Positions 48,832 to 57,911 of a stretch of DNA of 64,000 bases are shown in pieces. This DNA is from Rhabdochromatium marinum (GTDB taxonomy: Bacteria > Pseudomonadota > Gammaproteobacteria > Chromatiales > Chromatiaceae), in contig NZ_NRRS01000017.1 of assembly GCF_016583795.1 (NCBI RefSeq), forward strand, positions 1-64,000, read 5' to 3'. The position numbers and the translations under genes are program-made. Below the pieces are notes generated by a model. It had not been told where the DNA came from, searched no databases, and saw only the letters and a list, made by a program, of their open reading frames with translations. Each line of letters starts with the position of its first letter. Position 1 is the first letter of the stretch.

Positions 48832-50292
48832 TTATCTCTCTGCAGCCGGTTTCCAGGCCAGATCCAGATGCCGCGCGGCGCGCACATCATCGAGCCGCTT
48901 GACTGGCAACTGGTGCGGGGCGGTGCGCAGGGTCTCGGGTTCCTGTTCAGCCTCGGCACGAATGGCGATCATGGCCTCGACAAAGGCATCAAGCGCTTCC
49001 TTGCTCTCAGTCTCGGTCGGTTCGATCAGCAGACACTCGGGCACCAGCAGCGGGAAGTAGGTGGTGGGGGCGTGAAAGCCGTAGTCGAGCAGGCGCTTGG
49101 CGAAATCCATGGTGCTGATGCCATAGTTCTTGGCCTCGCGCTTGAGCGTGAGGATGAACTCATGGCTGGCGCGGCGCTGCGGATAAGCGAGTTGAAAGCC
49201 GGCCTCGCTCAGGCGTTTGAGCAAATAGTTGGCATTCAGGGTGGCATAGTCGGCGACCCGCTTCATACCCGCGCCGCCGAGCAGCCGGGCGTAGATATAG
49301 GCGCGCAACAGAATACCGATGTTGCCACCAAAGGCGGTCAGGCGGCCAATGCTGTCGTGATGGCTGTGCTCGTCCTGCCACACAAAGGTGTCATCGCTCG
49401 CGCGTGCCACCAACGGAATCGGCAGATAGGGTTCCAGATGTTTGGCCACTCCGACCGGACCGGCCCCCGGACCGCCGCCACCATGCGGGGTGGAGAAGGT
49501 CTTGTGCAGGTTCATGTGAATCACATCGAACCCCATATCACCAGGGCGCACCTGCCCCAGGATGGCATTCAGATTGGCACCGTCGTAATACAGCAGCCCA
49601 CCGGCGGCGTGCACACGCTCAGCAATGATCTGGATGTTGCGGTCAAAGACCCCGACGGTGCTGGGATTGGTCAGCATAATACCGGCGGTCTGCGGCCCCA
49701 AGGCGCGGCTCAGCGCCTCGACATCGACATCACCATCAGCGCCGGTGGGAATCTCGCGCACCTCGAAGCCGGCCATGATAGCCGAGGCCGGGTTGGTGCC
49801 ATGCGCGGCATCGGGCACCAGAATCTCGCGGCGGGCGTGGTCGCCACGGGCGTCATGATAGGCGCGAATCATCAGCACTCCGGCCAGCTCACCCTGGGCG
49901 CCGGCGGCTGGGGCCAATGAGACGGCGTGCATCCCGGTGACGGCCTTGAGAATCTCTTGCAGATCGAACAGACAGGCCATGACGCCCTGGCTGTGGGTCT
50001 CGGGGGCCGCTGGATGGCGCGCCAGAAAGCCGGGCAGGGAGGCCAGGCTGTTGCAGGCGCGCGGGTTGTACTTCATGGTACAGGAGCCGAGCGGATAGAA
50101 ATGGGTGTCGATGGAGAAGTTCTGCTGCGACAAGCGCGTGTAGTGGCGCACTGTGTCCAGTTCGGAGACTTCCGGCAGGGCCGGGCGCCGCTGGCGGCGC
50201 AGCGCAGTGGGCAGGTCAGCGCAATCCGGAGTGGTGAGCGGAGCCTGCGCGGCGGCGCGGCGACCGGGGTGGGAGTGGTCGTGAATCAGCAT
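48832..50292 (-). CDS. gcvPB: glycine dehydrogenase (decarboxylating) subunit 2
   Basis: 486-aa subunit of the split P-protein that decarboxylates glycine onto the lipoyl arm of GcvH. The PLP lysine lies in [20 protein letters not shown]. Other family blocks are [26 protein letters not shown] and [10 protein letters not shown]. The length is normal for the two-subunit form. It is last in the gcvT-H-PA-PB operon, 39 bases after gcvPA. Confidence 0.96.
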   Translation of the reverse strand: MLIHDHSHPGRRAAAQAPLTTPDCADLPTALRRQRRPALPEVSELDTVRHYTRLSQQNFSIDTHFYPLGSCTMKYNPRACNSLASLPGFLARHPAAPETHSQGVMACLFDLQEILKAVTGMHAVSLAPAAGAQGELAGVLMIRAYHDARGDHARREILVPDAAHGTNPASAIMAGFEVREIPTGADGDVDVEALSRALGPQTAGIMLTNPSTVGVFDRNIQIIAERVHAAGGLLYYDGANLNAILGQVRPGDMGFDVIHMNLHKTFSTPHGGGGPGAGPVGVAKHLEPYLPIPLVARASDDTFVWQDEHSHHDSIGRLTAFGGNIGILLRAYIYARLLGGAGMKRVADYATLNANYLLKRLSEAGFQLAYPQRRASHEFILTLKREAKNYGISTMDFAKRLLDYGFHAPTTYFPLLVPECLLIEPTETESKEALDAFVEAMIAIRAEAEQEPETLRTAPHQLPVKRLDDVRAARHLDLAWKPAAER

Positions 50293-50331
50293 GGTGAATC
50301 CGGGGTCGGGTGAGTCCGAGGCGGGCGCCCC

Positions 50332-51702
50332 TTACAGGAGGCGCTGCAGGGCGTCATGGTAGCGGTCGATGTCCGCTGCGGTGCGCACTTCGGTGGCGCA
50401 TACCAGCAGGCCGGGGTCCAGCTCGGGATAGGCGCGCCCAAGATCAAAGCCGCCGAGAATGTCGGTCTCCGCCAATGCGGCCAGCACCTCAGGCGTCGGG
50501 CGCGGCAAACGCAGCGCCTGCTCATGGAACACCGGGCGCTCGAACAGAGGCTCAACCCCTGGCAGCTCGGTCAGGCGGGCGCTCAGGGTGCGCGTATTGG
50601 CATGGCAGTTCGCCGCCACTCGCTCCAGCCCCTCAGCGCCGAGCAGCGCCAGGTGAATGGTGGCGGCGGTGACCAGCAGGCCCTGATTAGTGCAGATATT
50701 GGAGGTCGCCTTGGAGCGGCGAATATGCTGCTCGCGCGCCTGGAGGGTCAGGGTGTAGCCGGGCCGGCCGTCGAGATCCTGCGTCTTGCCGGCGATGCGG
50801 CCCGGCAGTTGTCTGACCAGCGCCTGGGTGCAGCACAGGAAGCCCAGATAGGGGCCGCCGGACGCCAGCGGCATACCGAGCGGCTGACCTTCGCCACAGG
50901 CGATGTCAGCGCCCTTGTCGCCCCAGTCGCCGGGCGGGCTGAGCAACGCCAGGGCGATGGGATTGACCAGCCCGATGGCCAGAGCATTGTGGGCATGTGC
51001 CCAGTCGGTGAGGGCATCGACCTCTTCGAGCACGCCAAAGAGGTTTGGCTGCGGGATCACCAGTGCCGCGCAGGCCTGCCCGGCAGCGGCCTGCTCCAGC
51101 GCCTCAATGGTCGTATGGCCGCCGGTGCGGTCATAGGGGACTTCGATCAGCTCCACCCCTTGATGACGCACAATGCTGCGCACCGTCTGGCGGTAGAAGG
51201 GATGTACGCTGGCTGGCATCAGCACGCGCTTGTCCTTTACCTTGCGATTGGCGCGCACTGCCATGAGCACCGCTTCGGCCAGCGCCGAGGCGCCGTCGTA
51301 GAGCGAGGCATTAGAGACATCCAGGCCGGTCAGGGCGGTCATCATCGACTGGAATTCATACAGCACTTGCAGTGTGCCCTGACTGGCCTCGGCCTGATAG
51401 GGGGTGTAGGCGCTGTAGAATTCGCCGCGCGTGGTGAGCTGCCAGACGGCGGCCGGGATGTGATGCTCATAGGCGCCGGCGCCGATGAAGCATACAGGCT
51501 CGCCATCGGCGCGCGCGCGCGCCTGCATCAGGCGCGTGACATCCATTTCCGGCGCGGGACTGAGCATGGAATCCGGCAGGCCGGCGATCTCGCCGGCGCG
51601 CAGCTCAGCTGGGATTTCATCGAACAAATCCTCAATGCTGGCCGCGCCAATGGCGGCGAGCATCGCCGCAGTGTCTTCCGAGGTGTGGGGGATAAAAGGC
51701 AT
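50332..51702 (-). CDS. gcvPA: glycine dehydrogenase (decarboxylating) subunit 1
   Basis: 456-aa partner of GcvPB. It begins [17 protein letters not shown] and has blocks [28 protein letters not shown], and [13 protein letters not shown]. It lacks the PLP lysine, as expected for subunit 1. It lies between gcvH (39-bp gap) and gcvPB on the minus strand. Confidence 0.96.
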   Translation of the reverse strand: MPFIPHTSEDTAAMLAAIGAASIEDLFDEIPAELRAGEIAGLPDSMLSPAPEMDVTRLMQARARADGEPVCFIGAGAYEHHIPAAVWQLTTRGEFYSAYTPYQAEASQGTLQVLYEFQSMMTALTGLDVSNASLYDGASALAEAVLMAVRANRKVKDKRVLMPASVHPFYRQTVRSIVRHQGVELIEVPYDRTGGHTTIEALEQAAAGQACAALVIPQPNLFGVLEEVDALTDWAHAHNALAIGLVNPIALALLSPPGDWGDKGADIACGEGQPLGMPLASGGPYLGFLCCTQALVRQLPGRIAGKTQDLDGRPGYTLTLQAREQHIRRSKATSNICTNQGLLVTAATIHLALLGAEGLERVAANCHANTRTLSARLTELPGVEPLFERPVFHEQALRLPRPTPEVLAALAETDILGGFDLGRAYPELDPGLLVCATEVRTAADIDRYHDALQRLL

Positions 51703-51741
51703 GCTGGTAAGCTTTTTGGCGTTTGGCGGCGTTTGGCGACG

Positions 51742-52131
51742 TTAGTCGTCGGCGATCTGCTCGCCATAGGCGTCGGCGTCGAGCAGGGCTTCGATCTCCG
51801 AGGGATCGGCGATTTTGAGACGGAAGATCCAGCCCTCGCCATAGGCGTCGCCATTGATCAGCTCGGGACTGTCACTGAGCTGTTCGTTGATTTCGACCAC
51901 TTCGCCACTGATGGGGCTGTAGACATCGGACGCGGCCTTGACCGATTCGACCACGGCGCACGCCTGCTTGGCGCTGAGTTCATCGCCGATCTTGGGTGGC
52001 TCGACGAACACCAGATCGCCGAGGGCTTCCTGGGCATGTTCGCTGATGCCGACGGTCGCAGTGCCGTCGCCATTGTCCATCAGCCACTCGTGGCTGTCGT
52101 TGTAAACTCGATCTGTGGGTACCTGACTCAT
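51742..52131 (-). CDS. gcvH: glycine cleavage system H protein
   Basis: 129-aa lipoyl carrier protein that shuttles the aminomethyl group between P, T and L proteins. The lipoylated lysine is in [22 protein letters not shown] opens the fold, and [10 protein letters not shown] closes it. The ATG at 52131 follows GGAG by about ten bases and gives the common length. An in-frame ATG 11 codons earlier overlaps gcvT and is less likely. Confidence 0.97.
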   Translation of the reverse strand: MSQVPTDRVYNDSHEWLMDNGDGTATVGISEHAQEALGDLVFVEPPKIGDELSAKQACAVVESVKAASDVYSPISGEVVEINEQLSDSPELINGDAYGEGWIFRLKIADPSEIEALLDADAYGEQIADD

Positions 52132-52160
52132 AAGGGGATTCTCCGAGTAAGCTGTCTCTA

Positions 52161-53255
52161 TCACGAGAGCGGAATTTTAACCTGACCCTGGCGCACAAAG
52201 GGCGGTTTAACCACGCGCGCCGCCAGGCGTTTGCCGCGGATCTCAACTGTGCAATCGTCTGTAACCTCGGCACGCACCCGCGCCAGCCCGATGGAGCGCT
52301 CCAGGGTGGGCGAAAAGCCGCCCGAGGTCAGTTCACCGGCGGGCTGATCCTTCCACAGCACCGGCTGTCCGGGTCGCAGCACGCCACGCTCCAGTAGCAG
52401 AAGGCCGACCAGGCGTTCGGTGGGCGGCACCTGGCGCAGCGGTTCCAACGCGGCGCGACCTATGAAATCGCGCTCGGTCGGTTCCCAGGCGATGGTCCAG
52501 CCCAGGCCGCTGACCAGGGGGGAGACGTCTGGGGTCATGTCCTGACCGGACAGATTCATACCCGCCTCAAGGCGCAGGGTATCGCGTGCGCCCAGCCCGC
52601 AGGGCCTCACGCCAGCCTCCAGCAGGCGCTGCCACAGGGCTTCAACCTGGGCGTTGGGCAAAATGATCTCAAACCCATCCTCGCCGGTGTAGCCGGTGCG
52701 CGCCACAAAGAGATCATCCTGTTGGCAACAGTGGAAGGGTTTAAGCTGTTCGAGTGTCGCGCTCAGGGCGGTGGGCAGCAGGGGAATGGTTTTGGCCCGG
52801 GCCTCGGGACCCTGAACGGCCAGCATGGCCAGATCGTCGCGACGTGCGATCACAGGGGCGAAAGGCGCGGCCTGCTGATGGATCCAGTCAAGATCGCTGT
52901 CAGTGGTGGCGGCGTTCAGCACCAGACGGTAGTGATCGGGCGCGCACTGATAGAGAATCAAGTCATCAATGACGCCGCCGGCCGCATTTAGCATGCAGCT
53001 GTAGAGTGCTGTGCCGGGGGTGTGCAGCCGCGCTACATCATTGGCTAGCAGGTAGCGCAGGAACTCAGTCGCGCGCGGGCCGGACAGATCGACAGCGCGC
53101 ATGTGGGAGACATCGAAGACGCCAGCGGCGCGGCGCACGACATGATGCTCGTCGAGCTGGGAGCCATAATGCAGCGGCATGTCCCAACCGCCGAACGGCA
53201 CCATGCGGGCGCCAGCGCTCTGATGCGCGGCAAACAGTGGAGTGCGATGAGCCAT
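52161..53255 (-). CDS. gcvT: aminomethyltransferase (T protein)
   Basis: 364-aa tetrahydrofolate-dependent enzyme that releases ammonia from the H-protein-bound aminomethyl group and forms methylene-THF. Motifs: [17 protein letters not shown], the catalytic aspartate region [33 protein letters not shown] and [14 protein letters not shown]. It is the first gene of the operon, directly downstream of the glycine riboswitch, so the whole operon should be induced by glycine. Confidence 0.97.
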   Translation of the reverse strand: MAHRTPLFAAHQSAGARMVPFGGWDMPLHYGSQLDEHHVVRRAAGVFDVSHMRAVDLSGPRATEFLRYLLANDVARLHTPGTALYSCMLNAAGGVIDDLILYQCAPDHYRLVLNAATTDSDLDWIHQQAAPFAPVIARRDDLAMLAVQGPEARAKTIPLLPTALSATLEQLKPFHCCQQDDLFVARTGYTGEDGFEIILPNAQVEALWQRLLEAGVRPCGLGARDTLRLEAGMNLSGQDMTPDVSPLVSGLGWTIAWEPTERDFIGRAALEPLRQVPPTERLVGLLLLERGVLRPGQPVLWKDQPAGELTSGGFSPTLERSIGLARVRAEVTDDCTVEIRGKRLAARVVKPPFVRQGQVKIPLS

Positions 53256-53344
53256 AGGCGCGGCCTCTGGGAAGGAGTGGCAGGATACCAGCGGTCGTGA
53301 TCACCGGGGCTACCGGGCAAACACGAAACCTCTGATTGGCAACC

Positions 53345-53606
53345 GCCCCTCTGTCCTGAACCTGAGAGTTTGCCCGGCAGGCGGCGTGCGTGTCAGCACA
53401 GCCAATCCCGAGCTGCCCCTTCGGTGGGTTGATGCGCCGATCAGGTCGCCAGCCCGACTGGGGATGGATGGCCTGCCCGCACGAATCAACCGCTCTCCAG
53501 AGTCGGAGCTTGGTTCGCGGTCCTTGATGCCTGAGCGATTCCGGGCGGAGTTGCGCCTTCGGCGTCGGCCCACAGAGCAATCGCAATGGGGCCGATCTCT
53601 CCCGCG
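53345..53606 (-). promoter_or_regulatory. tandem glycine riboswitch
   Basis: On the minus strand two glycine aptamers follow one another. The first (about 53606-53490) has GGGAGAGATC, GACGCCGAAGGCGCAA, CTCAGGCATCAAGGACCG and CTCTGGAGAG. The second (about 53489-53345) has CACCGAAGGGGCAG and AACTCTCAGGTTCAGGACAG. These are the conserved core segments of the class. It ends about 90 bases before gcvT. In proteobacteria such tandems usually turn gcv expression on when glycine is high. The exact edges are estimates. Confidence 0.95.
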
Positions 53607-53676
53607 ACGAGCATTCCGAGCCGGCACTATAACTCCGCTGGCACCGGCTTGCAAAGCTGTGGTCCTCACCACCTAC

Positions 53677-54048
53677 TCACTGCTGCTCGATCAAGTCGAG
53701 CACCGCATCTGGATCCATATCCGCGAGCGCGCGCGGCCCTTCGAGGGTGACAGTGAGGATCTCGACGCGTCGCTCAATACGCAGTCGCCCAGCGGTGGCA
53801 ATCAAGTCCTTGGCACGCCGCCGCTTGGCGATGCGCTCTGCCATATCCCGGACCGCAAGCACGGCACCAGGAATCGAGACCACCAGGGTGGCCACCGCGA
53901 CCGGATCGATGGCCTTGTCTGGCAGACTGTCGCCGTCGGTCACCGGCGTTGAGGTCAGTGTTGCCTCCATGTCCGCAAGCACCGCCTTGAGGGCCGCCAA
54001 AGCCTCTTCTGTATCAGGGCCTTTCAGGATCAGTTCCAAGTCTTGCAT
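53677..54048 (-). CDS. small partner protein of the CHAT-STAND gene, EACC1-like
   Basis: 123-aa protein. It has an acidic helical N-half beginning MQDLELILKGPDTEEALAAL and a hydrophobic helix (ATLVVSIPGAVLAVRDMAERI, about residues 54-72). A basic KRRRAK turn follows, then a predicted strand pair (RVEILTVTLEG) and a final helix. This order resembles the effector-associated constant component EACC1 described beside CHAT/STAND conflict proteins. That is a pattern resemblance, not a proven homology. GAGG precedes the ATG by about ten bases. It lies 46 bp after the CHAT-STAND-TPR gene on the same strand, which argues for one transcript. Confidence 0.65.
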   Translation of the reverse strand: MQDLELILKGPDTEEALAALKAVLADMEATLTSTPVTDGDSLPDKAIDPVAVATLVVSIPGAVLAVRDMAERIAKRRRAKDLIATAGRLRIERRVEILTVTLEGPRALADMDPDAVLDLIEQQ

Positions 54049-54094
54049 CGGGCTTTACCTCTCGAAATACGCTGAAGCCGCTTGAGCAACATCG

Positions 54095-57000
54095 TCAATC
54101 GATATCAGCGTCAGCGGCGCCATTGGTTTGGAGTGGCGACCCGCCACAATCCATCTCGAAGTGATTCAGGAGCTGTTCGATCTGACCGGCCTCCGGGAGC
54201 CCCAGACGTTGCGCCTCGGTCAGGGCGAGACAGAGCAGTGTATTCGCCGGTTGGCGGTCATCTGAGTCGTTTCTCGCAAGAAGATTCAGCGCGATCATGG
54301 CTCGACACACCAGCAATGAGCGCACGTCGCCGAGGCGCTCATAGACCGGCAGCTGCTCCTCGGTGCGGATGCGCAGCGCCTCCTCGAGCTGCCCGCGCGC
54401 CTGCAGGATGTCGGCGATCTGACCCTGCGTCACCGCCTTCTCGCGCACGTCGCCGAGGCGCTCATAGACCGGCAGCTCCTCCTCGGTGCGGATGCGCAGC
54501 GCCTCCTCGAGCTGCCCGCGCGCCCCCAGGATGTCGGCGATCTTCCCCTGCGTCACCGCCTTCGCGTGCACGTCGCCGAGGCGCTCATAGACCGGCAGCT
54601 CCTCCTCGGTGCGGATGCGCAGCGCTTCGTCGAGCTGCCCGCGCGCCTGCAGGATGTCGGCGATCTGACCCTGCGTCACCGCCTTCAAGCGCACGTCGCC
54701 GAGGCGCTCATAGACCGGCAGCTCCTCCTCGGTGCGGATGCGCAGCGCCTCCTCGAGCTGCCCGCGCGCCTGCAGGATGTCGGCGATCTGACCCTGCGTC
54801 ACCGCCTTCGAGCGCACGTCGCCGAGGCGCTCATAGACCGGCAGCTGCTCCTCGGTGCGGATGCGCAGCGCTTCGTCGAGCTGCCCGCGCGCCTGCAGGA
54901 TGTCGGCGATGCGTCCGCGAGCGATAGCGGCGCTAATAGGATTGTCGGCCCGTTCGGCACAGACGGCCGCTTGCTGAAAGAGCGTTTCGGCCCGTGCAAG
55001 CTCACCCTTGGTCCGCGCGCGGTCCGCCTGCTCCATGAGCAGATGTCCGGCATCCATCGGGTCGAGCGTTTCCAAGCCCGCGTCCAAAACCGCCGAGCCG
55101 CTTGAGAGCAGGCGTTCGGCCGCCTCGCCATCTCCGCTGTTTCGCAGCGCGCGCGCAGCACTGGCCAGCAGCCGTGGTGGGAACGGCGTCTGGGTGTCCT
55201 CCAGCAAATCGACGAGGGTCGACCCGAGCCTGGCCGCCTCTGGATAGCTCTCGGCCTCCAGCGCTCGAATCGCATTGTCGCCACAGTGCGCCGCGAGCGC
55301 GACGTCCTTGGCCGCGAGTGCCAGGCGGGTCAATTGCAGCTCGGCAACGGCAGGGCGTCCGCCGGCTTCACCGCCCCAGGTGGCGAACAGGGGCTGAGCG
55401 ACGAGGGGTGCGAGCGCGGCGGCCTCGGTGTCCGTGAGCGGCTCGAACCGCGCAGCGGCGAGCGGACTGAGGCGCACGCCGGTCTCGCCGGGCAGAACCG
55501 GGTCGGCCCCCGGCTCGAGGAGCGCCAGATCGCGCAGCACCTCAAGGTCGCCCCCGAGCTCCGTGGCGAGGCCCGTGGCGATCGCGCTCGGGACCGGCAG
55601 TGCGAAGAGCGTCAAGGCACGCAGCAGGGCGCGCCCGTCCGAGCCGGCCAGGTCGAGCAGGCTCTGCACCGCGATCGCCTCAAGCTGCGCGCGCAACTCC
55701 TCGCTCGTGGGCAGGTCGCCGCCCGCGAGATAGGACTCCATCTGCTCGAGCGCGGCGGTGGCCGTGGCCAGGGGGACCTTGGGATTGAGCACGAGCCGGG
55801 CGCTCAGCAGATCGAGCAGCCCAGGATTGCCGCGCGCGGCCGCTCGGGCGCGGGGGATCAGCGCCTCGCGAGCCTCCAGATCGGGGAGCGTCTGCAAACG
55901 GGCGAGGGTCTGCTGCCGCAGGGTGAGCTTGCGCTCGGCGGTGTCGTTGAAGCTCGCCAGCTCCAGACGGGCGAGCCGCTCGGCCGGATCGGCCCCGGGC
56001 GGGCCGAGGCGGAAGGGGAAGCGGCTGGTGACGAGCAACCGGCTGGTGGTGCGCAGCGGATCGAAGGCGCGCATCAGGGTGGTGATGAGTCCGACCGAGC
56101 GCGCTTGCACCGTTCGTACCCCGGCACGCTCATCGAGCAGCTGCTCGAAGTCGTCGAGCACGAGCAGAAGCGCCGGTCCGGACGCGTCGTGCTGGCGACA
56201 GGGGCCGGACAGGAGGTCGGTCAGGAGATCGCCGAGCGCCTGCAGGGCGGCGTCCTCGCCGCGCGCTCTGGCCGCCCGCACCTGCGTCTGGCCCTGGCGG
56301 ATCAGCTCACGCGCCGCCGGATAGGGTGCCAGGGTGTCGTCCAGGCGCTCGAGTAGGTCCTCGAGACCGAAGCGCCCGTGGAGCACGGCGAGGGCCAGGT
56401 CGTCGCGGCAGCGGTTGGCCAGGCGCGCTGCCAGGCTCGACTTGCCGAGGCGACCCATGCCGGTGATGAGCACACCCGCATGATGCTGGCCTTTCAGGTC
56501 GCGCAGGGCGCGCAGCGCGCGTTGCAGCTCGCGGCGACGCCCGACGAAGAGTGCATGCGAGGCGACCGGGACGGCATTGCCGAACAGATCCTTTTTGCCC
56601 AGCAGCTCTCCGGGTACATAGTCGGCCGGGAGCAGCGAACGCGCACGGGTGCCGGCGACCAAGGGGGCAGCCTCATCGCCCTGGGGACCGAGCCAGAGCC
56701 GCGCGAGGTGCCAATCGCGGCGAAGGCTGTCGGACTCCGACTCCAGCAGACGGCGGCGGGCCTCGGCGACGGCAAGGGCCAGAACTTCGCTGCAGGCGAG
56801 CCGGGCATAGAGCTCGGCGGCGAACTGGGTCGCGGCGCTGTCGGCCACCGGACCGTCCCAACCGATGATGGCCGGCAATCCCGCCCCGATGAGGGCGCTG
56901 GTGAGGGAGTGCGCGGGGCTAGATGGTGCCGCCGCGCTCGAGCAGGCCGACAGGAAGAGCAGTCGCGGCAAGGCGGGGCGCAGCGCACGCAGCAGCTCGG

Positions 57001-57718
57001 GCGCCGAGGTCGGGTGGGCAGCGCCCGCATCATCCTCAAGCAACAGGACGGGCTGCGGCGTGGCGTCCTGCTGCACCCGCCAGGCCGCATGGCCATGGCA
57101 AGACAGGTGCAGGACCGGCAGTCCGCCCGCTTCGGCGAGGCGCCGACCGAGCGTCTGCGCCTCGCCGCTCTCCTCGACCAGCAGATCGAGCTGGGTGTTT
57201 CCCACTGCGGAGAGAATGGCGGCCTCCTCGGCCTCGTAGTCGAGCTCGGAGACGCCATCGGGGGCGGCGGCCATGAAGGCCAGGGCGAGGCGGTAGTCGT
57301 CGGGTGCCGGCGCGGTCTGGATCGGGCCGAGGCGACGGACCAGGGCGAACTGCAGGAGCGGATCCGCCGCCAGGTGCCCCTCGGCGTTGGCGAGCAGCTC
57401 CCAGGGGGCCTGGAGTGCTGCCCATTCGGCGGCAGTGGGGTGGCGGCTTGGACAGTGCAGGGTCAGCAGCAGGGTGCCCACGCTGCCTTCGAGCAGGCGG
57501 CTGAGCCCCTGCTGCTCGCCGTCGAGCCAACGGTAGAGCTCCTGACCGAGAGCCCGTGCGGCCCGAGGATCGCGATGGTGCTCGAGCAGGGTATAGCGAC
57601 GCGCGAAGCCCGCGAGCTGCGCGCACGCGTCGTCGCTCAGCGGCCGGCGCGATCCGATCGGGATGCCGTCGGCCAACAGCGCAATGGAGTCATCCTGGAT
57701 GTGGACAGTCGCGGACAT
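54095..57718 (-). CDS. CHAT protease-STAND NTPase-TPR protein
   Basis: 1207-aa multidomain protein. Residues about 60-345 form a CHAT (caspase-like) peptidase, with the catalytic His in HLSCHGHAAW (about residue 208) and Cys in [10 protein letters not shown] (about 259). Residues about 390-700 form a STAND/NACHT-type NTPase with P-loop GMGRLGKSS (419-427), Walker B LLLVLDDFEQLLD (about 517-529) and RLLVTSRFPF. A helical region follows. Five almost identical 41-residue TPR units (about 925-1136) lie near the C-terminus, then a roughly 70-residue cap. AGGAGCG lies before the ATG. The gene is visibly richer in GC than its neighbours, which suggests acquisition. Likely a signal-gated protease, possibly in anti-invader defence (inference). 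Confidence 0.9.
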   Translation of the reverse strand: MSATVHIQDDSIALLADGIPIGSRRPLSDDACAQLAGFARRYTLLEHHRDPRAARALGQELYRWLDGEQQGLSRLLEGSVGTLLLTLHCPSRHPTAAEWAALQAPWELLANAEGHLAADPLLQFALVRRLGPIQTAPAPDDYRLALAFMAAAPDGVSELDYEAEEAAILSAVGNTQLDLLVEESGEAQTLGRRLAEAGGLPVLHLSCHGHAAWRVQQDATPQPVLLLEDDAGAAHPTSAPELLRALRPALPRLLFLSACSSAAAPSSPAHSLTSALIGAGLPAIIGWDGPVADSAATQFAAELYARLACSEVLALAVAEARRRLLESESDSLRRDWHLARLWLGPQGDEAAPLVAGTRARSLLPADYVPGELLGKKDLFGNAVPVASHALFVGRRRELQRALRALRDLKGQHHAGVLITGMGRLGKSSLAARLANRCRDDLALAVLHGRFGLEDLLERLDDTLAPYPAARELIRQGQTQVRAARARGEDAALQALGDLLTDLLSGPCRQHDASGPALLLVLDDFEQLLDERAGVRTVQARSVGLITTLMRAFDPLRTTSRLLVTSRFPFRLGPPGADPAERLARLELASFNDTAERKLTLRQQTLARLQTLPDLEAREALIPRARAAARGNPGLLDLLSARLVLNPKVPLATATAALEQMESYLAGGDLPTSEELRAQLEAIAVQSLLDLAGSDGRALLRALTLFALPVPSAIATGLATELGGDLEVLRDLALLEPGADPVLPGETGVRLSPLAAARFEPLTDTEAAALAPLVAQPLFATWGGEAGGRPAVAELQLTRLALAAKDVALAAHCGDNAIRALEAESYPEAARLGSTLVDLLEDTQTPFPPRLLASAARALRNSGDGEAAERLLSSGSAVLDAGLETLDPMDAGHLLMEQADRARTKGELARAETLFQQAAVCAERADNPISAAIARGRIADILQARGQLDEALRIRTEEQLPVYERLGDVRSKAVTQGQIADILQARGQLEEALRIRTEEELPVYERLGDVRLKAVTQGQIADILQARGQLDEALRIRTEEELPVYERLGDVHAKAVTQGKIADILGARGQLEEALRIRTEEELPVYERLGDVREKAVTQGQIADILQARGQLEEALRIRTEEQLPVYERLGDVRSLLVCRAMIALNLLARNDSDDRQPANTLLCLALTEAQRLGLPEAGQIEQLLNHFEMDCGGSPLQTNGAADADID
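54310..54942 (-). repeat. five near-identical 123-bp units encoding TPRs
   Basis: The marker CGCCGAGGCG recurs at 54328, 54451, 54574, 54697 and 54820, exactly 123 bases apart. Each unit encodes 41 residues around GQIADILQARGQLEEALRI and LPVYERLGDV. Differences are few, such as Asp/Glu after RGQL, Glu/Gln after RTEE, and one or two variable residues at the unit junction. Such identity at DNA level implies recent duplication or gene conversion. Confidence 0.95.
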
Positions 57719-57823
57719 GACGCGCTCCTGATTGGTCGGCAGCAGTCAGCGGTTCGAGGATAGCGGCTTTCCACTTTGGGGACAATGCTGCTTCAGATTA
57801 CCTCAGTTGGGTTCAAATTCCAG

Positions 57824-57852
57824 TTATTGGCGGCTGCATGACCGAATATAAT
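57824..57852 (+). promoter_or_regulatory. candidate sigma-70 promoter for the fumarase gene
   Basis: A perfect -10 box, TATAAT (57847-57852), lies about 60 bases before the fumarase ATG. A weak -35 (TTATTG, 57824-57829) lies 17 bases upstream. Confidence 0.45.
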
Positions 57853-57911
57853 GGCGCCAGAAGCAGAGAACCCGCCCAGCCGCAGATAACAACCCGCCGA
57901 GTGATGTAACC

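Noticed and set aside
49404-52185. Plus-strand frames opposite the gcv genes (for example 50356-52185)
   Set aside because: Mirror frames of gcvPA, gcvPB and gcvH without domains or start signals.
54310-54942. Regular repeats considered as a CRISPR array
   Set aside because: The whole 123-bp unit is repeated without unique spacers and is coding (TPR). Period and identity do not fit CRISPR.
56378-57763. 461-aa plus-strand frame opposite the CHAT domain
   Set aside because: Shadow frame in a very GC-rich gene; the minus-strand reading has catalytic CHAT and P-loop motifs.
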